Below are positions 16,647-24,932 of a stretch of DNA of 64,000 nucleotides, in pieces. The DNA is from UBA11358 sp049517655 (GTDB lineage Bacteria; Verrucomicrobiota; Verrucomicrobiia; Limisphaerales; UBA11358): the NCBI GenBank assembly GCA_049517655.1, contig JBEKRQ010000002.1, positions 186,001-250,000 on the forward strand. The letters run 5' to 3'. The position numbers and the translations under genes were made by a program. Position 1 is the stretch's first letter. Each line of letters begins with the position of its first letter. The notes below the pieces were generated by a model, which saw nothing but the letters and a program-made list of their open reading frames with translations, did not search any database and was not told where the DNA came from.

Positions 16647-17636
16647 CTACTGCATTGACTGCATCCGTGGCGATCTTATCACCTGTATCTGCTTCTTCTG
16701 CTTCTGCTGTTGTGACTTCGCCCCTATCGAAAGCGAGGTGGGTTCGTTCGTAGTCAATGTGGGTGTGTTCGTCGTAATGTAGTTCACGATATTGACGCCC
16801 TTTATGTTGTTGTAGGTGAATACGAGCTTGTCAAAAATTTTGATGTCGCTCAATGGCGCATTGGTCTTGCCGTTGACCGCAATGGTGCAGTTGTCGGCCA
16901 GATGAAATTTCTTCGGGTGGTAGTTTAACACCGTTGCTGTCGTTATTGTCCGATTAGTCTGGTTAATCTCAATCACCCTGCCGTTAATAAGCATGGCGTC
17001 TGTCTGGGCAATTTTATGGGCGACAGCCTCGTCACCCCCCGGCGTTTCATAAGTAACCGTCACGTAATTGCCCGACTGAATGTCCGTGATCGCGCCGTTC
17101 TTGCCGTCAGACAATATAATCTGGCAGTCGTCCGCAATTTTGAACGTCTTGTTCAGCACAAGGAAACGCAGCATCAGCGTATGATGCGTCAGGTCATTGG
17201 TCCTTACAGTGCCATTACGGGTCATCAGTTCCTGTTGAACACTATCCGCCACAAACACGTCGTTGGTGTAATAATAATTGTTAACCATGATCTTCTGGCC
17301 ACCCGCCGCGGTCTCCGGCTCCTGCTGGGCGCGATCCGCTGGCAATACGCTGGTGATGTGATAACTGACCGTGACCTGCTGGCCCGGATGCAAGTCGCCA
17401 ACCGAACCGGTGTCCTTGCCTACTATCGTGTACGTGCAGGTATCGCTGAGATTGAATTTTTTGTTTTTTACATCTAGCACACGTCCTTGCGGGTTAATGG
17501 CAGTAATTATGCCCGTGTAGGTTTCGCCCGGTTGAGGGGCCGTTGCCGTCTGATCCGCCGATGACTTAAGCGCCGCAGTCATTGCCAAAATAGATACGCA
17601 GACGGCAGCCCATTTCTGAGACAAAGGGATTTTCAT
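16647..17636 (-). CDS. Secreted protein with three DUF5666-like repeats
   Basis: A 329-residue protein with a signal peptide (basic start, hydrophobic AAVCVSILAMTAAL, cleavage near SSADQT). Three similar blocks follow, at about residues 38-95, 140-200 and 215-275. Each has the pattern G-x-I-x-x-I-N ... F-x-x-x-D-x-C-x-I/T ... G/N ... L/I-x-D-x-x-x-G/F-x-x-V-x-x-x-Y (for example KKFNLSDTCTYTIVG, KTFKIADDCQIILSDG, KKFHLADNCTIAVNG). This resembles DUF5666-type beta repeats. The C-terminus is Gln/Lys-rich. It is probably periplasmic or exported; its role is unknown. A clear terminator follows it. Confidence 0.7.
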   Translation of the reverse strand: MKIPLSQKWAAVCVSILAMTAALKSSADQTATAPQPGETYTGIITAINPQGRVLDVKNKKFNLSDTCTYTIVGKDTGSVGDLHPGQQVTVSYHITSVLPADRAQQEPETAAGGQKIMVNNYYYTNDVFVADSVQQELMTRNGTVRTNDLTHHTLMLRFLVLNKTFKIADDCQIILSDGKNGAITDIQSGNYVTVTYETPGGDEAVAHKIAQTDAMLINGRVIEINQTNRTITTATVLNYHPKKFHLADNCTIAVNGKTNAPLSDIKIFDKLVFTYNNIKGVNIVNYITTNTPTLTTNEPTSLSIGAKSQQQKQKKQIQVIRSPRMQSMQ

Positions 17637-17674
17637 GGTGACAATCGGGTAAACCTATTATGCGTCGTTGTCAA

Positions 17675-20314
17675 CTATTGTTGCGAATCTTGTCCACCAA
17701 ACAAATCCATCTGCGGCGGCGGGGTAAGCTGTTTGAGTTTGTCGCGGTCCTGCTGGCGGCGGGGGCTTTGTCGCACTGTGCCTTCCGGTGTCAGTTCGGA
17801 TTCTTCGAGGTTGCTGAGAATCACCTTCGCACGTTCCAACACTTCCTTCGGCACACCGGCCAGACGTGCGACATGGATGCCGTAACTCTTGTCCGTGCCG
17901 CCCTCAACGATTTTGTGCAGGAACACCACCTGATCGCGCCACTCGCGCACGGCCACATTGAAGTTCTTCAGCCTTGGCAGGCGCTGGGCGAGTTCGGTCA
18001 ATTCGTGGTAATGCGTCGCGAACAGCGTTTTCGCACCGACTTGGTTGTGCAGGTGCTCGACGATGCTCCACGCGAGACTCAAACCGTCGAATGTGCTCGT
18101 GCCGCGCCCGATTTCGTCGAGCACAATAAGGCTGCGCGGCGTGGCGTTGTTGAGGATGTTTGCCGTCTCCGTCATTTCGACCATGAACGTTGACTGTCCG
18201 CGTGTAAGATCGTCGCTGGCACCAATGCGCGTGAAGATGCGGTCCACCAAATCAATCCGAGCCTCCGCCGCCGGCACGAACGAACCACTGTGCGCCAGCA
18301 AAACAATCAATGCGACCTGCCGGATGTAAGTGCTCTTGCCCGCCATGTTCGGCCCCGTGATGAGCGCGATTTGGGGGAAAATGGTGGGGACGCGCTGCTG
18401 CGCGTCCTGGCCGACCGGCAGGTCGGCCCTACCAACCGAACCTAGCCCCGCATCATTCGGCACAAACCGCTCGTCCATCAAACTTTGCTCCAGCACCGGA
18501 TGGCGTCCGTCGTGAATCTGAATCACGCCTTCGTCAGCAACCTGCGGACGGCAATAGTTGTGCAGGCGCGCCGTCTCGGCGAACGACGCCAGTACATCGA
18601 GTTGTGCGAGTGCCGCGGCGGTTTGCTGAATTTTCGGCAATTGACCGAGCACTTCCTCACGCACGCGCTGGAAGAGTTCGTATTCCAGTTTTACGCTGCG
18701 TTCCTCCGCGCCGAGGATTTTACCTTCCATCTCCTTCAACTCCGGCGTGATGTAACGCTCGCCGTTGGCGACGGTCTGCTTGCGGACGTAATGCGGCGGG
18801 ACCTTGTCGAGGTTCGACTTCGTGACTTCGATGTAGTAGCCGAAGACGGAATTGAACCGGACTTTCAGCGAGGTGATGCCGGTGTGTTCGATCTCCTGTT
18901 GCTGGAGTTTCGCAATCCAATCCTTCCCGCCACGCGTGGCGTCACGGAGTTCATCGAGCGCGGCGTCGAAACTGTCACGAATCATGCCGCCTTCCTTCAC
19001 CGCGAGCGGCGGGTCATCCACGATGGCGCGCGAAATCAAATCCACGAGGTCGGGCGATTCGGTGAGCTGGGATTCAAGCTCGCCTAGGAGTGGAACAGGC
19101 CTCTGGCCTGTTTTGCCTTCTGAAATTTGCAATTTGTCAGAACACAGGCCGGAGGCCTGTGCCACACTTTGCAAAATCCCCTTCACCGCCGGAATTTGCT
19201 CCAAGGCCAGGCGCAGGACAACGAGGTCGCGCGCATTGCCGCTGCCGGAACTCAACCGGCCAATCGTGCGTTCCAAATCACGAACGTTTACAAGCTGCGC
19301 ACGAAAATTATCCAAACCCGCAGAGTTCTCAACGAACGTCTGAACGGCGCCCTGCCGGCAGCGAATGGGCTCGACGGCGGCGAGCGGTTGCGAAAGCCAG
19401 TCGCGCAAGCGGCGCGCGCCCATCGGCGTGACAGTGCGATTGACCACGCCGTAAAGCGAAGCGTTGCGCGGCGCGTCGTGGCGCAACGGCTCGAGAATTT
19501 CGAGATGCCGGAGTGTCGTGTAATCGAGCGCGAGGAAATCGTTGCGGCGATAAAACGACAGGCGGGTGAGGTGCTTCACGTCGCGGCGCAGGTGTTGCGT
19601 GAGATAATGCAGCGCGGCACCTGCCGCGCCAATGGCCGCCATCCTGTCCTTTAGCCCGAACCCGTCGAGCGACGCGACCTTGAAATGGTCGCGCACGGTG
19701 TAGAGTGCGGTTTCCGGTGCGAACGTCCAATCGTCGTAGCCATTCAAAATTTTAAACGCGCCGCGCAGCAAATCGCGCAGTGTACCCGCCTCGCCCGGAT
19801 AAATAATTTCCGCCGGGCGCAAGCGTTCCAGTTCAGTGAGCAGCGCCGAATCATTTTCCAATTCCGTCGTCCTGAAATCGCCCGTGGTCAAATCCACCAG
19901 CGCGAGGCCGAAGGTTTTTCCCAGTGGGTAAATTGCGGCGAGGAAGTTGTTGCGTTCAGCCACAAGCATCCGTTCATCGAAATGCGTGCCGGGCGAGAGG
20001 ATTTGGGTGACCTCGCGTTTGACGAGCTTGCCGGGTTGGGCGTCTTCAAGTTGATCGCAAATGGCGACTTTCCGTCCGGCCTTGAGCAGTCTGCCGATGT
20101 AGGCATGGGACGCATGGTGCGGCAGACCGCACATGGGCACGCCGTTGCGCGCGGTGAGGGCGAGGTTGAGCAGTTGCGCGCCTGTCTGCGCGTCTTCGAA
20201 AAACATCTCGTAGAAATCGCCGAGCCGAAACAGCAACAGCGCATCCTTGGGCAATTCGCCTTTGATGCGGCGATACTGCGTCATCATGGGAGTGAGTTGG
20301 GCTTCGGCGGCCAT
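17675..20314 (-). CDS. mutS: DNA mismatch repair protein MutS
   Basis: An 879-residue MutS. The N-terminal mismatch-binding domain has GDFYEMF (the intercalating Phe and Glu), followed by connector, lever and clamp domains. The ATPase has Walker A GPNMAGKST (about residue 654), DDLTRGQSTFMVEM, the Walker B region VLDEIGRGTSTFDG and ATHYHELTEL. ATG 20312-20314 is preferred over the TTG six bases upstream. Two repeat-derived segments lie in the chain: about residues 384-409 (QASGLCSDK..TGQRPVP) in the lever region and about 627-644 (GRADLPVGQDAQQRVP) a few residues before Walker A. Both keep the frame, so the protein is presumably still made. Confidence 0.96.
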   Translation of the reverse strand: MAAEAQLTPMMTQYRRIKGELPKDALLLFRLGDFYEMFFEDAQTGAQLLNLALTARNGVPMCGLPHHASHAYIGRLLKAGRKVAICDQLEDAQPGKLVKREVTQILSPGTHFDERMLVAERNNFLAAIYPLGKTFGLALVDLTTGDFRTTELENDSALLTELERLRPAEIIYPGEAGTLRDLLRGAFKILNGYDDWTFAPETALYTVRDHFKVASLDGFGLKDRMAAIGAAGAALHYLTQHLRRDVKHLTRLSFYRRNDFLALDYTTLRHLEILEPLRHDAPRNASLYGVVNRTVTPMGARRLRDWLSQPLAAVEPIRCRQGAVQTFVENSAGLDNFRAQLVNVRDLERTIGRLSSGSGNARDLVVLRLALEQIPAVKGILQSVAQASGLCSDKLQISEGKTGQRPVPLLGELESQLTESPDLVDLISRAIVDDPPLAVKEGGMIRDSFDAALDELRDATRGGKDWIAKLQQQEIEHTGITSLKVRFNSVFGYYIEVTKSNLDKVPPHYVRKQTVANGERYITPELKEMEGKILGAEERSVKLEYELFQRVREEVLGQLPKIQQTAAALAQLDVLASFAETARLHNYCRPQVADEGVIQIHDGRHPVLEQSLMDERFVPNDAGLGSVGRADLPVGQDAQQRVPTIFPQIALITGPNMAGKSTYIRQVALIVLLAHSGSFVPAAEARIDLVDRIFTRIGASDDLTRGQSTFMVEMTETANILNNATPRSLIVLDEIGRGTSTFDGLSLAWSIVEHLHNQVGAKTLFATHYHELTELAQRLPRLKNFNVAVREWRDQVVFLHKIVEGGTDKSYGIHVARLAGVPKEVLERAKVILSNLEESELTPEGTVRQSPRRQQDRDKLKQLTPPPQMDLFGGQDSQQ
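18383..18435. repeat. Repeat inserted in mutS just before Walker A
   Basis: Two adjacent small palindromes, GGACGCGCTGCTGCGCGTCC and GGCCGACCGGCAGGTCGGCC, framed by GGTGG at the left and CCTACC at the right. It encodes about 18 residues in the MutS ATPase domain. Confidence 0.75.
19090..19165. repeat. Paired 'ACAGGC' repeat inserted in mutS
   Basis: The left arm begins GTGGAACAGGCCTCTGGCCT, the right arm ends GGCCTGTGCCAC, with 33 bases between. It is the same architecture as 13428..13487 and 33189..33272, read here as about 26 residues in the lever region of MutS. Confidence 0.85.
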
Positions 20315-20433
20315 CGGCAACGAAACTAAACATGAATATCGGCCGCGTCGAAGAATTTTTGCGCGTTGCGAAGGACCTGACGAACCACGCTTAACGTTGA
20401 CAGAGTCGTCAGATTTTGCTCAATTTTTCGCCT

Positions 20434-21858
20434 GTGAAACAACCCTATTGTGTCAGATTACTGACTTTATTTTACTTATGTTTCATTTTTGGGGTCGGTT
20501 TTGAAAATTTCGCCTGTGCCGCCGACAACTCCCCCAGTCTGGAATCCGTGGCACAATTGGTTCCCGGACCCAGCGTCGGCGTCGGTCTGCCCATCAATTC
20601 CGGCGACAACGCCTGGGTGCTCGCCAGCGCGGCGCTGGTGTTGATGATGACGGCGCCGGGTCTGATTCTGTTTTACGGCGGGCTGGTGCGGAGCAAAAAC
20701 GTCCTCTCCACGATGATGCACAGCCTGATCCTGATGGCGGTGGTGTCCACGATGTGGCTGGTGTTCGGTTACAGCATGGCATTCAGCGAAGGCAACGCGA
20801 TTTTCGGCAACCCGTTCAAACATTTGTTTCTCCAAGGCGTCGGGGCGGCGCCGGACCCGGCTTACGCGGGAACGATTCCAGCCCAGACGTTCATGCTGTT
20901 CCAGATGATGTTTGCCATCATCACGCCGGCGTTGATCAGCGGCGCAGTCGCGGAACGCATCAAATTCAAGGCGTATCTCCTATTCATCGTGCTGTGGATA
21001 ACGGTGGTCTATCTGCCGCTTTGTCACATGATGTGGGGCAAAGGCGGATTGTTCAACTGGGCGCTCGGCGGGAAAATCCCCGCGCTCGACTTCGCCGGCG
21101 GCACGGTGGTGCACATCAGTTCCGGGGTGTCGGCGCTCGTGTGCGCGCTGGTGCTGGGCAAACGCGACGGTTACCCGCGTGAACCCATGATGCCGCACAA
21201 TGTCGTCTATTCGCTCATCGGAGCCGGACTTTTATGGGTGGGTTGGTTCGGCTTCAACGCGGGCAGCGCGTTGAGCGCGGGCGGACTGGCCACGAGCGCG
21301 TTTGCCGCCACGCATTTTTCGGCGGCAGCGGCGGCATTGAGCTGGACCATCACGGAATGGCGGCTCAAGGGCAAACCCAGCGTGCTCGGTGCGGCCTCCG
21401 GCATGGTGGCGGGGCTGGCAACCATTACACCGGCGTCAGGGTTCGTGTCCATACCCTCGGCGTTCTGCATCGGGCTGGTGGCGGGCGTGGTCTGCTACCT
21501 CGCAGTTACAAAGCTCAAATCGCGCTTCGGTTACGATGACTCGCTCGATGTTTTCGGCGTGCATGCCGTGGGCAGCACGACGGGCATGCTGATGCTGGGC
21601 TTTCTTGCCAGCCAGAAAGTGAACACGGCCCTCGTGGCCACGTTCAAAGTCAATGGCGTGACCACGGCCATTGCGGGCGGCGCGCACCAGTTTTTCAATC
21701 AATTCCAGGCTGTTCTGGTCACGGTGGCGCTGGCGGCAATCGCCACCTGGATTTTGTTGAAGGTGATTGACCGGCTTGTTGGATTGCGTGTGGAACCGGA
21801 GGATGAGAGCATGGGTTTGGATCTTTCGCAACATGGCGAGCGCGCCTATAATGAATAA
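20434..21858 (+). CDS. amt: Ammonium transporter (Amt family)
   Basis: A 474-residue membrane protein with an N-terminal signal peptide (VRLLTLFYLCFIFGVGF..ACAA) and 11 transmembrane helices, as in AmtB. Recognisable are LILFYGGLVRSKNVLS, GAVAERIKF, the FAGGTVVHISSGV block with the first pore His, and FGVHAVGSTTGML with the second. The open frame could begin at TTG 20416. GTG 20434 gives a cleaner signal peptide and is preferred, but neither has a convincing ribosome binding site. The PII gene follows after 14 bases, the standard amt-glnK pair, so transport is likely gated by PII in response to nitrogen status. Confidence 0.93.
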   Translation: MKQPYCVRLLTLFYLCFIFGVGFENFACAADNSPSLESVAQLVPGPSVGVGLPINSGDNAWVLASAALVLMMTAPGLILFYGGLVRSKNVLSTMMHSLILMAVVSTMWLVFGYSMAFSEGNAIFGNPFKHLFLQGVGAAPDPAYAGTIPAQTFMLFQMMFAIITPALISGAVAERIKFKAYLLFIVLWITVVYLPLCHMMWGKGGLFNWALGGKIPALDFAGGTVVHISSGVSALVCALVLGKRDGYPREPMMPHNVVYSLIGAGLLWVGWFGFNAGSALSAGGLATSAFAATHFSAAAAALSWTITEWRLKGKPSVLGAASGMVAGLATITPASGFVSIPSAFCIGLVAGVVCYLAVTKLKSRFGYDDSLDVFGVHAVGSTTGMLMLGFLASQKVNTALVATFKVNGVTTAIAGGAHQFFNQFQAVLVTVALAAIATWILLKVIDRLVGLRVEPEDESMGLDLSQHGERAYNE

Positions 21859-21872
21859 ATGGGATACAATGT

Positions 21873-22211
21873 ATGAAAAAAATTGAAGCCATCATCAAGC
21901 CTTTCAAATTGAACGACGTCAAGGAAGCCCTCAACGGCATCGGCATCCTCGGCATGACCGTCGTGGAAGTCAAAGGTTTCGGTCGCCAGAAAGGCCATAC
22001 CGAGATTTATCGCGGCAGCGAGTACACCGTGGATTTTCTCCCCAAAATCAAAATCGAAACCGTCCTGCCGGATTCGCAAGTGGAGGCTGCCGTGCAAGCC
22101 ATCATCAAGGCCGCCAAGACCGGCAAGATTGGCGATGGCAAGGTCTTCGTATCCACCATTGACGACGCCTGGCGTATTCGCACCGACGAACGCGGTGACA
22201 GCGCGGTCTAA
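21873..22211 (+). CDS. glnK: Nitrogen regulatory protein PII (GlnK/GlnB)
   Basis: A 112-residue PII protein. The T-loop carries Tyr51 in EIYRGSEYTVDF, the uridylylation site in proteobacterial homologues. The B-loop is KTGKIGDGKVFV and the C-terminal signature DDAWRIRTDERG. It senses ATP/ADP and 2-oxoglutarate and binds Amt. It lies 14 bases after amt and in the same direction. Its TAA stop overlaps the TAG stop of the convergent Ppx/GppA gene by 3 bases. Confidence 0.95.
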   Translation: MKKIEAIIKPFKLNDVKEALNGIGILGMTVVEVKGFGRQKGHTEIYRGSEYTVDFLPKIKIETVLPDSQVEAAVQAIIKAAKTGKIGDGKVFVSTIDDAWRIRTDERGDSAV

Positions 22212-23230
22212 TCCATCACGGCGGCGAAGCGCAGGCCGCGTGTGCTGACACGGAGTTGTGTGAAACCGAATTTTTCCATCACCGCCTCGTAAATCAGCAC
22301 GCCGGTAAGAATCACGTCCACGTGCAATTTCGGCAGGCCGACGATCTCCTTGCGCCCGGCCAGCGGCAAACTCCACAAATGTCGCCGATGCGCCTTCACC
22401 TGCTCCAAATCGAGTCGCGTGGCCTCAATCCTTTCGCGGTCATAGCGGTCGAGCTTCGATTCAATGCGCGCCAGAATGCTTGTCGTGCCGCCCGTGCCGA
22501 CGAGTTGAATCTCGGCGGATTTGGAACCAGTTTCGCGGCGCAGAGCGGACATTCGCCGCGCCGAAGCGGCTTCGTCCGCGAAGGCGGGTTCGAGTTTGGG
22601 GCGGACTTCATTTTTCAAAAAATCCCTTATCCAGTCGCGGCAGGCAGTGAATTCATCACGCGTCGGTGGGTCGTTGTGCGGAAATTTTTCCATGAGCCGC
22701 ACCGTGCCCAGCGGAAAACTGTGCGCGAAATGTTTGTGCTCGCCCTGGCCGAGAATAAATTCCGTGCTGCCGCCGCCGACATCCAGCAACAGCAGCGGCG
22801 CCTGAGCCAGTTCCGGGTCAGTCGTCACGCCTTGAAAAGCCAACTCGGCTTCACGTTCGCCGGGAATAATTTCCACCTTCAGGCCGGACGCACGTTCAAT
22901 GGCTGAAGTGAGATCACCCGGATTCACGGCGTCGCGTACGGCACTGGTGGCGATGACATGAATGGAGGTGGTTTTGTTTTCGCGCGCGGTTTTGGCGAAT
23001 TCCGCCACGGCTTCGGCAGTGCGTGCGATGGCATCGGGCTGGAGACGGTGGGTCTCGTAAAAACCCTTGCCCAGGCGCGTCTGCTGGCTCTCCTCGTGCA
23101 CCGGCTGCACGTCGCGCCCGGCCACGTCGGCCACCAATAATTTGATTGAGTTGGTGCCGATATCAATGACAGCACGCCTTCGCCCCAGTGTTGAGGCTTC
23201 GGCGCTGCAAGCGCGGCGAACGGGTTCCAT
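22208..23230 (-). CDS. Ppx/GppA family phosphatase
   Basis: A 340-residue ASKHA-fold phosphatase. The first phosphate-binding loop is AVIDIGTNSIKLLVAD, the catalytic Glu region EIIPGEREAELAF, the second loop LLDVGGGSTEFIL, and a third GTGGTTSILA. Enzymes of this family remove terminal phosphates from polyphosphate or pppGpp; which one cannot be told here. The frame stays open far upstream, but ATG 23228-23230 puts the ASKHA core close to the start. The first 20 residues (ACSAEASTLGRRR) may themselves come from a repeat. Confidence 0.87.
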   Translation of the reverse strand: MEPVRRACSAEASTLGRRRAVIDIGTNSIKLLVADVAGRDVQPVHEESQQTRLGKGFYETHRLQPDAIARTAEAVAEFAKTARENKTTSIHVIATSAVRDAVNPGDLTSAIERASGLKVEIIPGEREAELAFQGVTTDPELAQAPLLLLDVGGGSTEFILGQGEHKHFAHSFPLGTVRLMEKFPHNDPPTRDEFTACRDWIRDFLKNEVRPKLEPAFADEAASARRMSALRRETGSKSAEIQLVGTGGTTSILARIESKLDRYDRERIEATRLDLEQVKAHRRHLWSLPLAGRKEIVGLPKLHVDVILTGVLIYEAVMEKFGFTQLRVSTRGLRFAAVMD

Positions 23231-23349
23231 GCGGCGGAAAGCTACAAGGCGCCGGCGCGGAAACCCAACTGAAAAAATGTTACTTTTGGCAGCGGTATGG
23301 TTTGCAATCCTGGCAGGGTGAACGTCCCGCCCGTTTTCCAAAGCTGAAG

Positions 23350-23757
23350 TCAGCCGATACGGAACGAAATCCGTTGAATCAGATTTCTTCCGAAGCTGTG
23401 CCGCAATCGGTCGAGAATTTCCTTGCGGCGGTAGCGGACGATTTCCGAGAGCCACACGCTGCTGTCCACATTCACGAACAACGTGCCCTTGTGCAGATTG
23501 GCCGGTTGCGCGTGCGCGACAATGTTCGGATCGATCAGCGAGTTCCAGACCTTGACGATTTCCGCCTCGGCGCGACGGTCGTCCATGCGCAGATCCGACA
23601 TCACGCGCGGCAGCACATCGCCGGCGGAACGGGCGCGCGCGGCCTGCGCGATTTCCAGCGGCGTGAGGTCCACGCCGCGCCATTGCGCAAGCACGCGGCG
23701 ACGGGCGGAAATTTTTCCCGGCCCAAGCGGCGGAATGTATTTGGGCGGCGGCATCAA
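23350..23757 (-). CDS. DUF721 / DciA-like protein
   Basis: A 135-residue basic protein with the DUF721 pattern VWNSLIDPNIVAHAQPANLHKG..VNVDSSVWLSEI and a C-terminal helix RYRRKEILDRLRHSFG. Proteins with this domain include DciA, which loads the replicative helicase in bacteria lacking DnaC. That role is inferred from the family, not shown here. It is a single gene, just upstream of and on the same strand as Ppx/GppA. Confidence 0.75.
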   Translation of the reverse strand: MMPPPKYIPPLGPGKISARRRVLAQWRGVDLTPLEIAQAARARSAGDVLPRVMSDLRMDDRRAEAEIVKVWNSLIDPNIVAHAQPANLHKGTLFVNVDSSVWLSEIVRYRRKEILDRLRHSFGRNLIQRISFRIG

Positions 23758-23830
23758 AATAGTTTTAAGTTTCGAATTCTTGATTTTGAATTTGAACTAA
23801 AAATTCAAAATTCAAAACTAAAAACTCGCG
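23757..23830. repeat. AT-rich low-complexity repeat
   Basis: Contains several imperfect copies of ATTTTGAATTT / AAATTCAAAATTC in both orientations. It lies between the DUF721 gene and the sigma factor gene. Similar short tandem elements occur inside the gene at 57437..59158. Confidence 0.55.
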
Positions 23831-23885
23831 CAGCCAATTTCCGGCTAGACAAATTTGCCCGGCGGGCGCGTCATATTAAGGTGAA

Positions 23886-24407
23886 ATGCGGCGCGGACCG
23901 GAAATCGAACGGCTCTACGACGAGCACAGCCAGTCGCTTTATGCCTTTCTCCTGAATTTCACCCGCGATGAATCCGACACGCGCGATTTGCTTCAGGAAA
24001 TTTTCGTCAAGATCGCCCGTGACCCGGATTTGTTGACCGGCGTGCGCGACGAACGCGCCTTTCTCATCCGACTTGCGCACAACACGGCGATTGACACGAT
24101 GCGACGTCGCGGGACGCGCGACAAAACACGCGAAAACTTCGCCGCCGAAACCATCTCGCCGTTCGCGCCGGCAACCGACCTGGACGAACAAACCTTTCGC
24201 GATGCGCTGGCCGATGTGCTGGCCGAATTGCCGCCCGAACAGCGCGCCGTCGTCCATTTCAAACTCTGGGAAGGTTTGACCTTCGAGGAAATTGCCGCCA
24301 CGCTGGACATCCCGCTGAACACCGCCGCCAGCCGCTATCGCTACGGGTTAGACAAATTGCGCGAGTGCCTGCGTCCCCTCTACGAGGAAATGAAAAAGGC
24401 AGAATGA
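23886..24407 (+). CDS. ECF-type RNA polymerase sigma factor
   Basis: A 173-residue sigma-70-family protein with only regions 2 and 4. Region 2 is LYDEHSQSLYAFLLNFTRDESDTRDLLQEIFVKI in outline (positions 8-41), with FLIRLAHNTAIDTMRRR after it. Region 4 is LAELPPEQRAVVHFKLWEG..EEIAATLDIPLNTAASRYRYGLDKLR. Its stop overlaps the start of the next gene (ATGA at 24404-24407), so the neighbour is co-translated and likely its anti-sigma partner. Confidence 0.92.
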   Translation: MRRGPEIERLYDEHSQSLYAFLLNFTRDESDTRDLLQEIFVKIARDPDLLTGVRDERAFLIRLAHNTAIDTMRRRGTRDKTRENFAAETISPFAPATDLDEQTFRDALADVLAELPPEQRAVVHFKLWEGLTFEEIAATLDIPLNTAASRYRYGLDKLRECLRPLYEEMKKAE

Positions 24408-24853
24408 TGAATGAAGAAATGGAACAGTTTGAACAACGCTTGAGTCGTCAGCCGCTAAAGGGAATTCCAGCGGAATGGCGCGGGGAGATTTTGTCGGCGG
24501 CTTGGGAGGGACGGCGTGTCGCCGTCCCTGAAATTGGGGACGCCAACATGGCGTCCCTCCCAAAATTACGCGATTGGCTTTTAGCCATCCTGTGGCCTCA
24601 TCCGCGGGCGTGGGCCGGCCTGGCAGTGGTTTGGATTTTGATTTTAACGGTGGATTTTTCGGTGCGCGACACATCGCAAACTGTCGCCGGGAAATCTTCG
24701 CCACCATCGCCGCAAGTCATCACGGAACTGCGGCAGCAGCAACGGCTGCTGGCCGAACTGATTGGTTCGCGCGAAACGCACGATGCCGATCGGACCAAAC
24801 CGTTCGTGCCGCAGCCGCGCAGCGAGCAGCGTTTTGAAATTTTGACAACGTAG
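24404..24853 (+). CDS. Single-pass membrane protein, possible anti-sigma factor
   Basis: A 149-residue protein starting in the ATGA overlap with the sigma gene. The short acidic N-terminal part (EMEQFEQRLSRQPLKGIPAEWR) is followed by one hydrophobic helix (about residues 68-86, WAGLAVVWILILTVDF) and a Gln/Arg-rich tail. The layout (short cytoplasmic segment, one helix, sigma gene upstream) suits an anti-sigma factor, but no ZAS zinc motif (HxxxCxxC) is present. Residues about 34-53 are encoded by a repeat element. Confidence 0.65.
   Translation: MMNEEMEQFEQRLSRQPLKGIPAEWRGEILSAAWEGRRVAVPEIGDANMASLPKLRDWLLAILWPHPRAWAGLAVVWILILTVDFSVRDTSQTVAGKSSPPSPQVITELRQQQRLLAELIGSRETHDADRTKPFVPQPRSEQRFEILTT
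24503..24562. repeat. 'GGGAGGGACG' paired palindromic repeat in a coding region
   Basis: Ends TGGGAGGGACGGC and GCGTCCCTCCCA are near inverse complements. Internal hairpins are GGGACGGCGTGTCGCCGTCC and GGGACGCCAACATGGCGTCC. Exactly 60 bases, hence 20 codons in the putative anti-sigma gene. Confidence 0.8.
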
Positions 24854-24856
24854 GCC

Positions 24857-24923
24857 GGGAGGGACGGCGTGTCGCCGTCCCAAAAACCCGAAACCATGGA
24901 TGCTGATATGGCATCCATTCCAA
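24857..24923. repeat. 'GGGAGGGACG' paired repeat, intergenic, degenerate
   Basis: The left arm GGGAGGGACGGCGTGTCGCC is identical to that at 24504. The right arm is diverged (GGATGCTGATATGGCATCC). It fills the gap between the putative anti-sigma gene and the gene at 24933. Confidence 0.75.
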
Positions 24924-24932
24924 GATAAAATT

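Noticed and set aside
23231..23683. N-terminal 151-codon extension of the Ppx/GppA frame
   Set aside because: It overlaps the DUF721 gene on the same strand and is Arg/Ala-rich without similarity; the ASKHA domain starts right after ATG 23230.
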